64,000 nt of DNA from Argopecten irradians (Eukaryota; Mollusca; Bivalvia; Pectinida; Pectinidae), in contig NC_091140.1 in assembly GCF_041381155.1 (NCBI RefSeq), positions 20,612,864 through 20,676,863 on the forward strand, read 5' to 3'. Each line of letters opens with the position of its first letter. Positions within the stretch are counted from its first letter, which is position 1. The translations under genes and the position numbers were made by a program. The notes below the pieces were generated by a model. It was not told where the DNA came from. It searched no databases and saw only the letters and a program-made list of their open reading frames with translations. This document shows positions 43,131 to 54,251 of this stretch, piece after piece.

Positions 43131-44874
43131 CTATGGCACAGGATCGCCGAACTGAAGATTACCATCTTCATAATAATTATCTATACAATCATGGTTGTTA
43201 CTTATCGGACATTTAGTAAATTTGTAAATCTTTTTGAATCCTATTTCACTATGATGTTGACTATGTAAAAATATATTTGAATACATATTACGAGCAAACA
43301 ATGCCGGATTTCTCATGCCGTTTAATAAATGTCCGTTGTGTGGAATTCTTGTAACATTTCTATTTTTAGCTCTTACTTCGTAGGGTTCCACTGTATCACG
43401 CGACCATATATCTGCATGCCAGTGTTTAGATCTTGCACCTAATATTGCTGGAGCGGCGCCCGGTTTACAGGGACTATTCCGTTCCGTTCCGACTCGTATT
43501 CCTATTGAAGCAAGCTTTAATCCATTTATTTTCAATTTCTGAAAATCCTTGCACCAGTAGTTTAGGTCTGCGTCTGCCTCCCACGGTATAACATTGTACA
43601 TTTTCACTGCACCCAGAATTGTCCCAGCATTCAGTTGACAAGATGCATTTATTTGTTCACACATATTCATGAACCCGTAGCTTAAATCTGCTAGTTCCTG
43701 AATGCAACATGGTGATCTTATGAACCCTTTTTGTCTTTTGCACGGATAATCATAATTACATCCAAAATTTATTGTCAAACCGAATGAGAATTTCAAACGG
43801 TAAAGATTCCGCTTTCTTCCAAACTTCTCCCAATCTTTTGTCTCCGCACTACGGCGTGGAAAATCCATATCAAATAAGGCGTCAGCACAGAGGGCAACTT
43901 CTCCATTCAGTCTCATAAAGAAGTCCTCGTATAATCCCATAGGTGTCAAATCACTATCAAATTGGATTTGGTTTAACAATGTTGTTTTAATGAGAAATGG
44001 TCCGTCTACATGATCACAAAACTGGCAATCATGCATGGACTCGTCATATCCTTCATTGAAAACGACTGTATAGTTCCTAAAGGCTCTTTGGTGACATCCT
44101 AAACTCCAAACGTTATCCGAGTTTCTGATAGCACCACCTACTGCACTAACATTAAGAATCTCGATCTCGCGCACGAGTCGCTCAATCCTGGCGTTCAAAT
44201 CCAGTGCTGTTGCATTTCTTAAGATTAATGTATATTCGGTTTTCACCTGTTTCATTAATATATTCAATGCAGCTCCTTCTGTGATCTTAGCCTCCATGGG
44301 TCTTACCAATACATTGCTCGATTCCTTTACCTTCCCACCGTAGTCACCAACAACCATGCGGATATTTTTACCATATCCATCCTTAAAAAAAATCTGTTCC
44401 TATGTTTGAACCATGATCAAGTCGAACAAAAGTGACTATATGTTCTAGAGGCGTTGCGTGAGAGCATTCCTTAATTTTGTAACCGTTCATTTTACTGACA
44501 TAGTACTCTGGACACGTATTTCGCGATTCGTACATTTTCCGTTTTGTGACTTCTTCGAACGAGCTTCCAAAATCTCTCAATATTGCATCCACATGCTTAC
44601 TTGCATAATCCAATGCCTTCTGCGTTTTCGATCCTCTTGAATGTATTCTTGCCTTTTTAAGATACTTGGCTGTAACAGATATCTCTCGAAGAATATTTGA
44701 CACATTGACGTTAAATGATGAAAGATTCTCTAATTTAATATCGGACGTGCTATACATTTCAAAGTTCTGGGGACTGGGCAAGGTATCTTGGTTCACAGTA
44801 TATTGCATTTGAAAGAAAAGTGAGCAAACCAGCAAAATCCCAAGCCCAAGGGTTATCAGGGTGTGAACTTTGAC
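43131..44874 (-). CDS. FKRP/fukutin-like LicD-family phosphosugar transferase, one-base frameshift
   Basis: A Golgi/ER type II membrane enzyme by family; FKRP and fukutin transfer ribitol-phosphate onto dystroglycan glycans, while the substrate here is unknown. The exon begins after TTCTTTTTACAG (minus, at 44874), giving VKVHTLITLGLGILLVCSLF, a signal anchor, so the start Met lies in an upstream exon or at 44904. Then come a stem, a GT-A-like part (RMVVGDYGG, KTEYTLILRN, LYEDFFMRLNG), a cysteine cluster (FGCNYDYPCKRQ...SPCC, like FKRP's zinc-binding loop) and the LicD core NAGTILGAVKMYNVIPWEAD followed by ADL, with the DxD acids. It ends at TAG 43131-43133. About 580 residues (FKRP has 495). 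A run of eight T's at about 44387-44394 shifts the frame; seven would keep it open. Either a sequence error or a real lesion. Confidence 0.8.
44387..44394 (-). other. Homopolymer frameshift site in the FKRP-like exon
   Basis: On the minus strand ACAGATTTTTTTTAAGG reads Thr-Asp-Phe-Phe-stop. The downstream frame, which is clearly the same protein (KDGYGKNIRMVVGDYGG), is one base out. No other break is seen in over 570 codons, which favours a homopolymer base-call error over an old pseudogene. Confidence 0.8.
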
Positions 44875-45127
44875 CTGTAAAAAGAATAAAATATTTAGCA
44901 TCATTTTTACATTATCAAATACTAAGTTTTTATTTACAAAGCATATAATTATAATTTTGAGAAATTATATGTGATTAATACATAATCTTATTCTGGGGAC
45001 ATGACTACCATATCAGACTGCATAGACTCATTTTATGGGTATATTTTCCGTTTTTTTTATATTGAGCAAGTAGTGGTTGGTCATTCCATTTATTTTAAGG
45101 TTTATCATTAGTTAGTTGATAAAGGTG

Positions 45128-45330
45128 AACGTTTAACAAGCAGATAGAGCCATTAAAGGATGGTCTCCCCTGTATGCAATGTGTGTTACTGCCTGTTTTG
45201 GGAGGCTGCGGTACACGTATTAGTGTTGTCTCCACTTTGCGATAGTGGAACTCTTTTCTTTTTATAGTGTGATCCCACTGCAGTATACCGCCAATGACAC
45301 AGAACAACACACCACCCAACGATGTATATT
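45128..45330 (+). mobile_element. Interspersed repeat R1, diverged copy
   Basis: GGATGGTCTCCCCTGTATGC, TTTTGGGAGGCTGCGG, GATAGTGGAACTC and TTTTTATAGTGTGATCCCAC match the R1 core with many changes. It lies just upstream of the FKRP-like exon, on the opposite strand. Confidence 0.65.
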
Positions 45331-45925
45331 CAAAAGCTTTCTGATAAGATGTCAGTAAATTCAATTTCTTTAATGAAAAAAAATCCTCTTATCAACGGGT
45401 AAACCGAACGGGATACGGTGTGACGTTTTTACTTCCCGAGCGCAAATATGTTTCATGTCATTACTGCATACAGAGCAAAAAGGCCAAAGCACGTTTAACG
45501 AACGATTGAAAAAATATGTGTTTTAAACTTATGTGTTATTACCTTTTCACTGCCATATGTATAACAGAAGTATATAATATGCATAAAACGTAATATCAGT
45601 TCTGTGAATGTTTTAGCTACTAAACGCCAAATACTTAATAGACCCCGTTTGTTAAAAAAATACCTACTGAGTAACAGCAGGGAAATAAATTTGTAACAGC
45701 ACGGATGTACCTTTCTTGTTAGATCTTTGTGTATAAAAATAAAAAAAAATAACATGATGACGATCTGGAACAGTGCGACGATCGACACGGAAATCAAAGA
45801 CGTAAGAACTATATAAATTGTAAACGATAAAATCAAGATGCAACAATAAAAAAGTCAAGATTTCGATCGTCTTTTGCACCAGTCATATAAACAAATTGTT
45901 TGATCTTATTCAGTATTCCTTGTTT
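45331..45925. other. Non-coding stretch upstream of the FKRP-like exon
   Basis: Probably intron or 5' flank of the FKRP-like gene. The minus-strand frames at 45495-45836 and 45664-45879 are hydrophobic low-complexity readings of AT-rich DNA without family resemblance; not accepted. No first exon can be fixed. Confidence 0.4.
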
Positions 45926-45927
45926 GA

Positions 45928-46134
45928 TGGAGTAATTAACGTCCTATGAACAGCCAGGCCATGTATGTGGTATGCAGCATGTTTGTAGTGAGCTGTGCGT
46001 GTTTTGGGAGACTGTGGTATATTCGTGTTGTGTCTTCTTATATAGTGGAACTCTTATTACCCTTTTTATAGTGCAATATCGCTGAAGAATGCTGCCGAAG
46101 ACGTCAAGCAACACAGCCCACACGGTCACATTAT
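45928..46134 (+). mobile_element. Interspersed repeat R1, near full-length copy
   Basis: AATTAACGTCCTATGAACAG, GTGTTTTGGGAGACTGTGG, GTTGTGTCTTCTTATATAGT, CCTTTTTATAGTGCAATATC and GCTGCCGAAGACGTCAAGCA. It ends CGGTCACATTATA and is followed immediately by another R1 copy. Confidence 0.75.
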
Positions 46135-46135
46135 A

Positions 46136-46310
46136 TTGTTTGTTTGTTTGTTTGTTTGATTATTTTTTCGTCCTATTAACAGCCAGGGTCATATAAGGAC
46201 GGCCTCTCATGTATGCAGTATGTAGCGTGTGTGAAGTGCGAGGTGCGTGTTTAGGAGACTGCGGCGTGTTCATGTTGTGTCTTCTTGTATCATACAACAT
46301 TATACTCACA
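46136..46310 (+). mobile_element. Interspersed repeat R1, copy with (TTTG)n head
   Basis: Begins with (GTTT)n, then TTTTTTCGTCCTATTAACAG, CATATAAGGACGGCCTCTCA and GTTTAGGAGACTGCGGCGTG. The centre (TTTTTATAGTG) is deleted: CTTCTTGTAT joins ACAACATTATACTCACAGCG. The (GTTT)n head may be the 3' tail if the element is read in reverse, as at 53345. Confidence 0.7.
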
Positions 46311-47625
46311 GCGAATCAAGAGTATACCATAGGAATGCCAATGTCAGATTGTATTAGATTTGCTTTCTTAACATTTTGGAAACATTATTGAAAAGCGAGA
46401 AAACGTGATAATTTGTCCAATTGCATTTTTATAAAATAAAAGTTACCAGTAGATTGGTGAAAAGTATCATCACGATAATGATTTGCGATCTATTAAACTA
46501 ATGTTGAGTTGTTTTTTATTTAACAAGAGAACAGAATGCGGTATTTTAAAGCTCCTAACTTTTCAATAGCCATGACCTAAGTTGAAACTAAAACATCAGA
46601 CCATGGATATATATCGTAAAATTATTTATTGTCCTCTGAATGAGTTTGGTAACCTGTTGAAGAACTACTTTTTCTATTACAGTGACACATGACAAGTTTG
46701 AAAGACGGTTTCCGATTGGCTTAGCTTATTCCATAATATGGTAATTAATATGTTCGTTTGAACCTGACCTCTCATTGGTCACCGTCTTCATCGTCTTTCA
46801 GTTTTGTTATGACGTGTTATTTCGTCATTATTGCCATGCCACGTTTTGTATACGTCAAAGGTTTTAATCAATGAATTTAGGATCACGTGATGTTTTATGA
46901 TTGATTAATTGTAATGGATGTGCTTCAGTGACGATAAATAGATACAATTGATAAGGCTTTGTCTTGATGTCTTGCTGTTCAATGAAAACGACTGAAATAC
47001 CGACATACTGAATAAAAAATGCAGAGTAATCTATTTCCGTCACAAGAGTGAACAACAAAGGAAATCGGGAGATACTATAGCAAGGTCTCCGGCTCATTTG
47101 CAGATTATGAATCATAATAAAGTGGAATGTCGATAAAAGGCTGCTACATTTTTCAGTTGTCTTGTGCGATTACGGCACTATACGGCATTGAATCGTTTGC
47201 TCAACAATAACGCAACATTGTCCACATAACAGACCTCTTACGCCAGAATAGCTTTACGTTGAAGGTAGGTCTATGTAGCTTATGTTACTTCTGTAATAAC
47301 AATGTGCGCTATTGTAATATATATACGTTTATGATAAATCTAATAATGTGGTATTTTAACAATAAATGATTGAAGGGTAACGTTGCTAAGTTGAAGGGTA
47401 ACGTTGCTAAGTCCGAGTTTTTTTTTGCTTTTGTTTTTTTTTTAAATATAAACATCAATTTTGCAATGATTTGTGTTTTTGTAACAGATTTGTTTGCCTT
47501 TCGTTATGCGGTTTTTGCAGTATATACTGTCGATATGGGAAGTAACAAACATACATACTTAACATTAATAACCAGAGAAAACAAATTTGCGTGATGGACT
47601 TTGAACAATTGTTTTTTTATTCTTT
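46311..47625. other. AT-rich stretch, no firm feature
   Basis: A 21-bp unit (TTGAAGGGTAACGTTGCTAAG) is doubled at about 47371-47412. No gene supported; the open frame at 47370-47594 starts in this doublet and has no family resemblance. Confidence 0.45.
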
Positions 47626-47627
47626 CA

Positions 47628-47815
47628 ACAGCTGTGATCATGTAAGGACGGCCTCCCATGTATGCAGTGTGCAGCGTGTGTGAAATGCGAGGTGCATGTT
47701 TTTGGGAGACTGCGGCATGTTCGTGTTGTGTATTCTTGTAAAGTGGAACTGTTGCCCTTTTTATAGTGTTATATCACTGAAGCATGCCGCCGAAGACACC
47801 AAGCAACACACCAAT
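47628..47815 (+). mobile_element. Interspersed repeat R1, near full-length copy
   Basis: AACAGCTGTGATCATGTAAG, GACGGCCTCCCATGTATGCA, GCATGTTTTTGGGAGACTGC, TGCCCTTTTTATAGTGTTAT and GCATGCCGCCGAAGACACCA. Among the closest in the window to the 36590 copy over the shared part. Confidence 0.8.
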
Positions 47816-47819
47816 ACAT

Positions 47820-48360
47820 GCAGATCCGGAAGATTGTTAGCCTTGTAATAATTTAATTTGATCTACGGCATTAGGACGACACTTGTTCATGTAAAGTATA
47901 TACAGTGACTATCAGTTTTGTACTCAATGATTCCAGGACAGATGGCAAAGTTACTTTTTATGTTTGACCTATATTACACATAAAACAATGAGTCAATATT
48001 TAGCATTATAATAATTTATACATTATTATCTACAATGTAGTTTCATGATTTTATATAAAAAAATAATTTTGCCAAATGTTTTGATCAAAATACATACAGA
48101 ACAACTCTAGCCAACTAAGATTTTATTAACAACCTTTTTTATAATTTAAATACAATAGGTACCTAGCAAACTATATGTACACCATGCTGATGCATAGTGT
48201 GGTTTTAATGTCATCAAAACAACAATCCTTATTCAATATTTAAACCAGGCTAAATATATGTATACTGAATTCACCAACATCATAAGGAGGTTACAAAAAA
48301 GAAAGGTTTATATGAATTTCTAAGCACGCGTTGTAACATAATGTTGTAAGAAAACTTTTT
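47820..48360. other. AT-rich stretch, nothing recognised
   Basis: Stop-dense in all frames; no repeat structure seen. Confidence 0.5.
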
Positions 48361-48364
48361 ACTT

Positions 48365-48513
48365 AAGTATTGATGTCACTATTTTTTAATTTTATCGGAG
48401 TATGAAAAAAAAATTGTTTGCAAACTGTGTGAATCCGCGTATTCTCACTAAAGTTTGCAAACGATTTTTTTTTCATAACCCGATAAAATTAAAAAATAGT
48501 GACATCAATACTT
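48365..48513. repeat. Palindrome with about 60-bp arms, plus third arm at 48685-48752
   Basis: AAGTATTGATGTCACTATTT, TTTAATTTTATCGG, a poly-A run and GTTTGCAAAC form the left arm; the right arm is its complement after a short loop. The right arm recurs at 48685-48752 (GTTTGCAAACAATTTTTTTT, TAAAATTAAAAAATAGTGAC). The stretch between includes TGACGTCACG near 48630. Confidence 0.85.
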
Positions 48514-48956
48514 AGAATTAATTTTATACTCTATTTGAAGAAATTAAGTATGTTTAAATGGTAACATTATAGTGGTTTTTCAAGGGATTCTTTTACCGAA
48601 CAATACGCAACGTCAATGTCTCTATTGTGACGTCACGATAACGTCGGGGTTTCGCGCCATTCTCGGATTTTTTTTGCTCGGATTCTCACAGTTTGCAAAC
48701 AATTTTTTTTTCATACGCCGATAAAATTAAAAAATAGTGACATCAATGCTTAAATGCAAAAAAAATATTGGCCAATCAGAAAGCCAGATTTGGTATGAAA
48801 ACAAAGAAAAATTAATTATTGTTGTAAGAAGCAACATTAATTCTTAAACAAAACAATTCTTTGATGCATCGACTGTCTATTTATTTAGCATTTATACGGA
48901 AATTGGCGTTTAATTTTTACCTCATCATAAACCTTTATTGAAATTACGCAATAATA

Positions 48957-50121
48957 TCTATAGTTTATTTGATTATTTTTCTGGATTTTCTGTCACTTCT
49001 CATTGGTCAAAAACACGCCACGTGATCACCGATAAAAAACAATATTGCACGATTTTTCCGGAAGTAGTTTATAGAAAAAGTATCTTGCATGGTTATTTTT
49101 AGATAACGTTATCGTCTACGTTACCAACACGCTTCGTGTTCCTGGCGCTTTGAAACAAACGCTTTGATGACCTGAGTTTGAAGCGTAGCCAACAAATGAC
49201 AAATCCTTCTAACCACTCCGTTCAATATAGGATCTGACAATATCCCATATGGGGTCACGTTCGGATGACATTTAGCATTGTTATGCACTTTGGGCGAGAT
49301 GACTACGTGCACGAAAATAATTCGAACAGCTTTTTCAAACTAGTTCGTCCCCAGTCAAGATTCTGGCAATGCCAATTTTATTGGCCATTTCCAAAGGTCA
49401 TCCTGACGTGACCCCTAATGGGATGTTGTCAGATCCTCATATCAAACGTAGTGATAATAAGGATCTGCATTTTAATCAGATTGCAGACCACGTTGATTGT
49501 TTCGGTTTCTTACAAAAATGATGATGACTTCCAGCTGATGACTACAGTTTAAGCTTTTAAATTTCAAACGTCAACACGGTAGGAGAGTAGGAATAATCGA
49601 ATAATATTCATTAAGCGTCTGGAGCCATTAAATAGTGAATACGTTTGATGGTTATTTTTTCAAGATTCCACTTAGGCTTACAACATTAGGCCTAGCTATA
49701 GGCTAATCCCACTGTATGTATACGAATTTTATGTTACTGAATGGAGTACTAAGCATAAGAGAATGTATCAAACTGAATCCATTAATATATGTTTGACGTC
49801 GAAGTGGATGATTTCAACGGAGAACAAACTACACATTTAATTGACTGTCACATTGTGCCCTTAAGACATGGAGCTATATTTATAATGGAGTACATGTACA
49901 TGTATGCAATTTACAAACACGCATGCACCGGATGCATGTAATAAAAGCGTGAAGTGCATCAATTTATACTGTTTTCATATGTTGTTTTTGAATTGTACTT
50001 GTTACAAAATCATAAGATTGTAACTGTCATCACGAAGCAGATTTTACAATGCGATGCTTATTTAGTTTCACACTCATTTCAACATGTAAAAATCCAGAAA
50101 AATAATAAAACAATTATAGCA
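48957..50121. mobile_element. About 1.16-kb transposon-like element with TTTTTCTGGATTTT inverted ends
   Basis: The left end (about 48972: ATTATTTTTCTGGATTTT) and right end (about 50089-50107: AAAAATCCAGAAAAATAAT) are inverted. The left 130 bp match 16050-16177. A block at about 49497-49850 (TGATGATGACTTCCAGCTGA, TTGACGTCGAAGTG, CGGAGAACAAACTA) matches 20120-20465, the end block of the 5.47-kb unit before its minisatellite. It is thus an internally deleted relative of that unit, with a different middle inserted. Confidence 0.75.
49228..49438. mobile_element. Nested inverted-repeat element (GGATCTGACAA...TTGTCAGATCC)
   Basis: GGATCTGACAATATCCCATA then TGGGGTCACG near 49230 is inverted as CGTGACCCCTAATGGGATGT then TGTCAGATCC, ending near 49436. 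Arms are about 40 bp. The inner part and right arm also occur at 6680-6905, outside the host element, so it is a separate family. Confidence 0.7.
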
Positions 50122-50483
50122 TTTTGATTTCGGTCAATACATGGTTTTCTTTCACACCTACAGGTGTAATACTGGCTGGTCCAGGGCAATACACTCATGT
50201 CGCCTGCGGCTGTATTGCATGTCTACCCATGCAATAAAGCCTCGTGACGTCACGGCGTCAACAAAATCTCTATTTCCTCGGTAAAATTTAAACATTTTTT
50301 TTCACAAATATCACTGGTTTTGCTATAAAAGATGCACACGATGAAATTTGTGTTGAAAATATCACATAAAATTTCATGTATAGAAAATTGATTTCCAGTC
50401 GTTGATTTCTTCGAATTTATTTCAAAATGGCTGGATATTATAGTTGTAAAATTTCAATAAAACATCGAGGTATGAAAGAAATA

Positions 50484-50710
50484 TACTCTTTCATAAGTGG
50501 ATATGAAGGATAGTGATATTCTACCCTCGGGATCACAAAATGTTGCAAAACCCTCGGCAAGCCTCGGGTTTTACTACATTTTGTGACCCTCGGGTAGAAT
50601 ATCCCTATCCTTCATATCCACATATGAAAGAGTCTTATAATATCGACCACAGAAAAAATATCGACCTCGGACTACATCCTCGGTCAATATTTTTTCTTTG
50701 GTCGATATAA
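50484..50710. repeat. Two adjacent palindromes (arms about 70 bp and about 30 bp)
   Basis: The first runs from ACTCTTTCATAAGTGGATAT to ATATCCACATATGAAAGAGT (50484-50634) around an AACCCTCGGCAAGCCTCGGG loop. The second (50638-50710) pairs TATCGACCACAGAAAAAATA with TATTTTTTCTTTGGTCGATA. Each would form a strong hairpin. They read like two nested MITEs. No genes. Confidence 0.85.
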
Positions 50711-50961
50711 CCATGTATCGACCTCATCAAAATGCTATATTTGTATATTATTTGATATACATATAATAATAATGATAATTTATATGACCAATAAACGTAC
50801 TGCATCATTCTGTAGATGATTGCTTAAAACAGAGATTTAGAATAGTTTGATATACTATCTAAATCTTTGCTTAAAAGAAAGAAAATCACGTATATTGGAC
50901 TGCGTAATACATTTTCATTATGAGGGTGCATGGAATTCATAGGCCTAGTAACTTTTTATTT

Positions 50962-51117
50962 AAGGATTAACTTGAATAGATTTTTTATGTTATGGAGATA
51001 TAACACAAAAATCTGAGTGTACTCTAAATAAACCGCGAAGCGGTTTATGATGAGAGTACACTCAGATTTTTGTGTTATATCTCCATAACATAAAAAAAGC
51101 TATTCAAATTAATCCTT
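50962..51117. mobile_element. Perfect-type palindromic MITE with GCGAAGCGG loop
   Basis: AAGGATTAACTTGAATAG and ATGTTATGGAGATATAACAC, then AAAAATCTGAGTGTACTCT, pair with their complements after the loop AAACCGCGAAGCGGTTT. One diverged half copy lies at about 42366-42412. Short arms and a GC loop in an AT-rich body are typical of fold-back MITEs. Confidence 0.8.
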
Positions 51118-51379
51118 ATAATTCAATTTACTAAAGATAATCTCTTCAACATTTAAAATTCATTTTGGGACTCTTTTGTCAATGAAATTATTACGCCGTC
51201 ATCTCAGCCAATCAGAAGCGACGTTACAAACAGCGACCCCATTTTTTCCTTTATGGGCTGATAAAGTAATTTTTTTAGCCAATGAAAATGCTCGTAACAA
51301 GCAAAATTGAATTATTCAAACAGAACATATTCAAATGGATATAAGGATTACGATAACGTATACAAGGTGATCCCTTTTG

Positions 51380-51775
51380 ACTATGTATTTTAGCATTAGT
51401 TCAGTTGCAATACTTCGTAATATATTCATAAAATCATATCATCATCCGAATTGGTCAAGAAGTTTACAGCTTAAACAGTCCGAGGATCAGGTATAATTGT
51501 GTGTGTGTATAGATATAGTTGAAAATTATCATAGCCCAATATCAGAAATACTACACTACAAAATAGCCCACTGCCTGTAATGACGTCACAATCGGTTATT
51601 CCCCCCCCCCCCAAATCAGCAGTCGCATGAGTCGTTATACAGGTACAAATTGAGCAATTTTGAGGTCGTTATTTCGGTATAGCGGCCGATTTTGATGCGT
51701 TTTTGATATCATTTTCAGGAAAATAAACAGAATAACATATCAAAATATAATTTTCCGTTCAGAATACAACAAAAG
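51380..51775 (+). repeat. Dispersed repeat, copy 2 (partner at 33750-34130)
   Basis: Carries the blocks listed for 33750-34130 in the same order, with a C12 run at about 51601. The preceding part (51160-51360) has no clear partner. Confidence 0.65.
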
Positions 51776-52726
51776 CAAGTCAACATGAGCGAGGTACTTC
51801 GACAACGGTATCGTTACCCAGACTAAGGACGTATATGAGACTTATAAATCCTTGCCCAGACGAATTTTCGTGAGATGTGCAGAAGGCAATGCGATTTTTA
51901 CTTTTTTTTCTTAATTGATTTAAACGGTGCTGTAATTTCAGCTAAATTTAAGTGTCCGAATGAGAACCAGAGAGATTATAAGATTACATTTTAATTAACT
52001 AAATCTGCCGATATATTTGAAATCTTCTGATCCATGTTACCTGTTAAGTGAATAAAGGATAATATTAATTCATTAATTTTTAATTAATATCCAGAGATTC
52101 TGCACTTTATGTGTTTCTTCTGCATGTCCAACAAGTGACTTGTTCTTAAACTTATTTTAGTATATGTTTATACGCTTCCTTTGAAATATTTACATATTTA
52201 TTATTTTAAGACAATACATATAATGAAATGACTCTTCATACTCTAGTTATAGATCTCCTATTAAACGTATACTAGTATTACACGGTAGCGATACACATGG
52301 TTGAAAACTTTGCGGTTGAACGAGAATCACGGTTAAGTAAACCAAAATTCTTTTATATTAATATTACGATACTTGTAAAGATAGCCAAAAAAGTTACGGA
52401 TATAATGATAATTGAATCATTCTCCATATTTCAGAGGAAGTTATGGTTTGCTATGTCCATCCCTTTACTAATTTTTTCAACATGAGAGACTTTTTGCAGT
52501 TGTCCGCCAAACCTTCTATATTTTTAGGTTTTTAAAATTCTTTTTGTTGCCTTATATATAAGCCAAACAAATAATAATGTACATAGGCGGACTAGCATTG
52601 CAGGTGCAACAATTACCAAAATACAACGTACCTAACCTGCTATACAATAGTCCAGGCGTGTTTATTAAGACAGTGATAATAAACCGCCAAATATCGAGGG
52701 TGCAATAGTATGTCACACACAATCAT
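51776..52726. other. AT-rich stretch downstream of the NARS2 end, nothing firm
   Basis: AAGGACGTATATGAGACTTA (near 51827) then TAAATCCTTGC is the complement of a stretch at about 29756-29790, a shared fragment of unknown origin. No gene supported. Confidence 0.4.
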
Positions 52727-53077
52727 TCTTTGCTCCACCGCTGACAAATGGTATTTTTTCACTATCAAAAACAGGATCAGACGATTTTGTATTTTTTTCA
52801 GTTACAAAAGTTACACCATTACCACCATTGGAAAGTTTGAGCTTTTAATTTTACTTCAAAATAAAAATATTAGAAATAATTTATTGCATCCCGAAAAAAT
52901 TCCGTGGCACTATGTTCTATATAGAATGAAGTTCTGACTGCGCATGCACCAACAGCAAAATAAATTATTTTATGTTATTTTTTGTGTTAATTAGACATAT
53001 CTATACACGATTAAACACCAATTGTTGTTCAAATGATGAGTATCATTTATGGTCTGTCAGCGGTGGAGCATCTTTAA
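52727..53077. mobile_element. GCTCCACCG-ended MITE, opposite orientation to 8335
   Basis: Ends are TTTGCTCCACCGCTGACA and, reversed, TTAAAGATGCTCCACCGCTG. The interior matches 8335-8698 in reverse, for example GGTATTTTTTCACTATCAAA and AAACACCAATTGTTGTTCAA. The segmental duplication unit begins inside it (52894). Confidence 0.8.
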
Positions 53078-53344
53078 GTGAACTATGATAACATATACTG
53101 ACCTGCTGTGATCCATCTGTCACCAGTTTGTTACTCTGACACGACTGCAACATGTAAATGTTGAAAAAATAATTTTCATATCTCAGTAATGACCACATAA
53201 TCCCCAAACTTGATGAAAATCAAACAAGACATTTTCTTCAAGATAGCACTAAAGTTGAAGCCCTTGATTTTAAATACACATATATTGACATAGCAGAATA
53301 ATAAGAAACATTGGGGTTAATGTTGTTTTTTAGCATTAAATGTG

Positions 53345-53480
53345 GAATTTTATAAAGACTGTCTCCCAAAACGCGCACCTCGCACAACATACACGCAACA
53401 CACCGCATACATGGGAGGCCGTCCTTATATGACCATAGCTGTTAATAGGACGTTAATTAATCAATCAAACAAACAAACAA
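53345..53480 (-). mobile_element. Interspersed repeat R1, reversed copy (also 56967-57105 and 59683-59825)
   Basis: ACTGTCTCCCAAAACGCGCA, CCGCATACATGGGAGGCCGT, CCATAGCTGTTAATAGGACG and (CAAA)n. The minus-strand reading matches the 46136 copy. Its recurrences in copies B and C come from the segmental duplication, not from separate insertions. Confidence 0.75.
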
Positions 53481-53675
53481 TAAAGACATATAGAAACACT
53501 CACCCCCATGGCACTCAAATAGCACAAGTAAGGAATTTGTTCACATTCAGACTTCCTTTATAGATACATCCGGAATATCATAAAATCATCCCATCGCCTG
53601 TTTGGTTTTTTTATTTTGTTTACAAGAATTACGTTATCATCAGGACACGTTTTTTCCTTGCACAACGCAGTGAAT

Positions 53676-54210
53676 TCATATCAATAGGATGGCATGCAAC
53701 CAACGTAAAACAAATAAAACCCTCCTAAATCGATTTCGAAAACTTATTGATTGGTCTTTCAACCATGACGATCTCCATGACGAACTTTCTCAACCATACA
53801 CATAGACATACTAACCCATGCCTGGATGGTTTTTATGTGTATTTACGTATTGGTTATTGTACATGCATGTAACGATCGTAAAATGCAATGCGATATTCAC
53901 TTTTACCTAGGATATTTGCGAGTTTATGCATATAAATAGGTTGGCATGCAACAAAAGTAAAAAAAAAAAAAAAAAAAACCAACTCTTAAATCGATTTCGA
54001 AAACTTATTGATTGGTCTTTCTACCATGACGATCTCTATGACGATTTTTCAACAAACACATAGACATACTAACCCATGCCTGGATGGTTTTTATGTCTAT
54101 TTACGTATTGGTTATTGTACATGCATGTAACGATCGTAAAATGCAATGCGATATTCACTTTTACCTAGGATATTTGCGAGTTTATGCATATAAATAGGTT
54201 GGCATGCAAC

Positions 54211-54251
<41 letters not shown>

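Noticed and set aside
45495..45879. Minus-strand hydrophobic frames upstream of the FKRP-like exon
   Set aside because: Low-complexity Leu/Ile/Phe readings of AT-rich DNA; two overlapping frames are equally open; no splice or family support.
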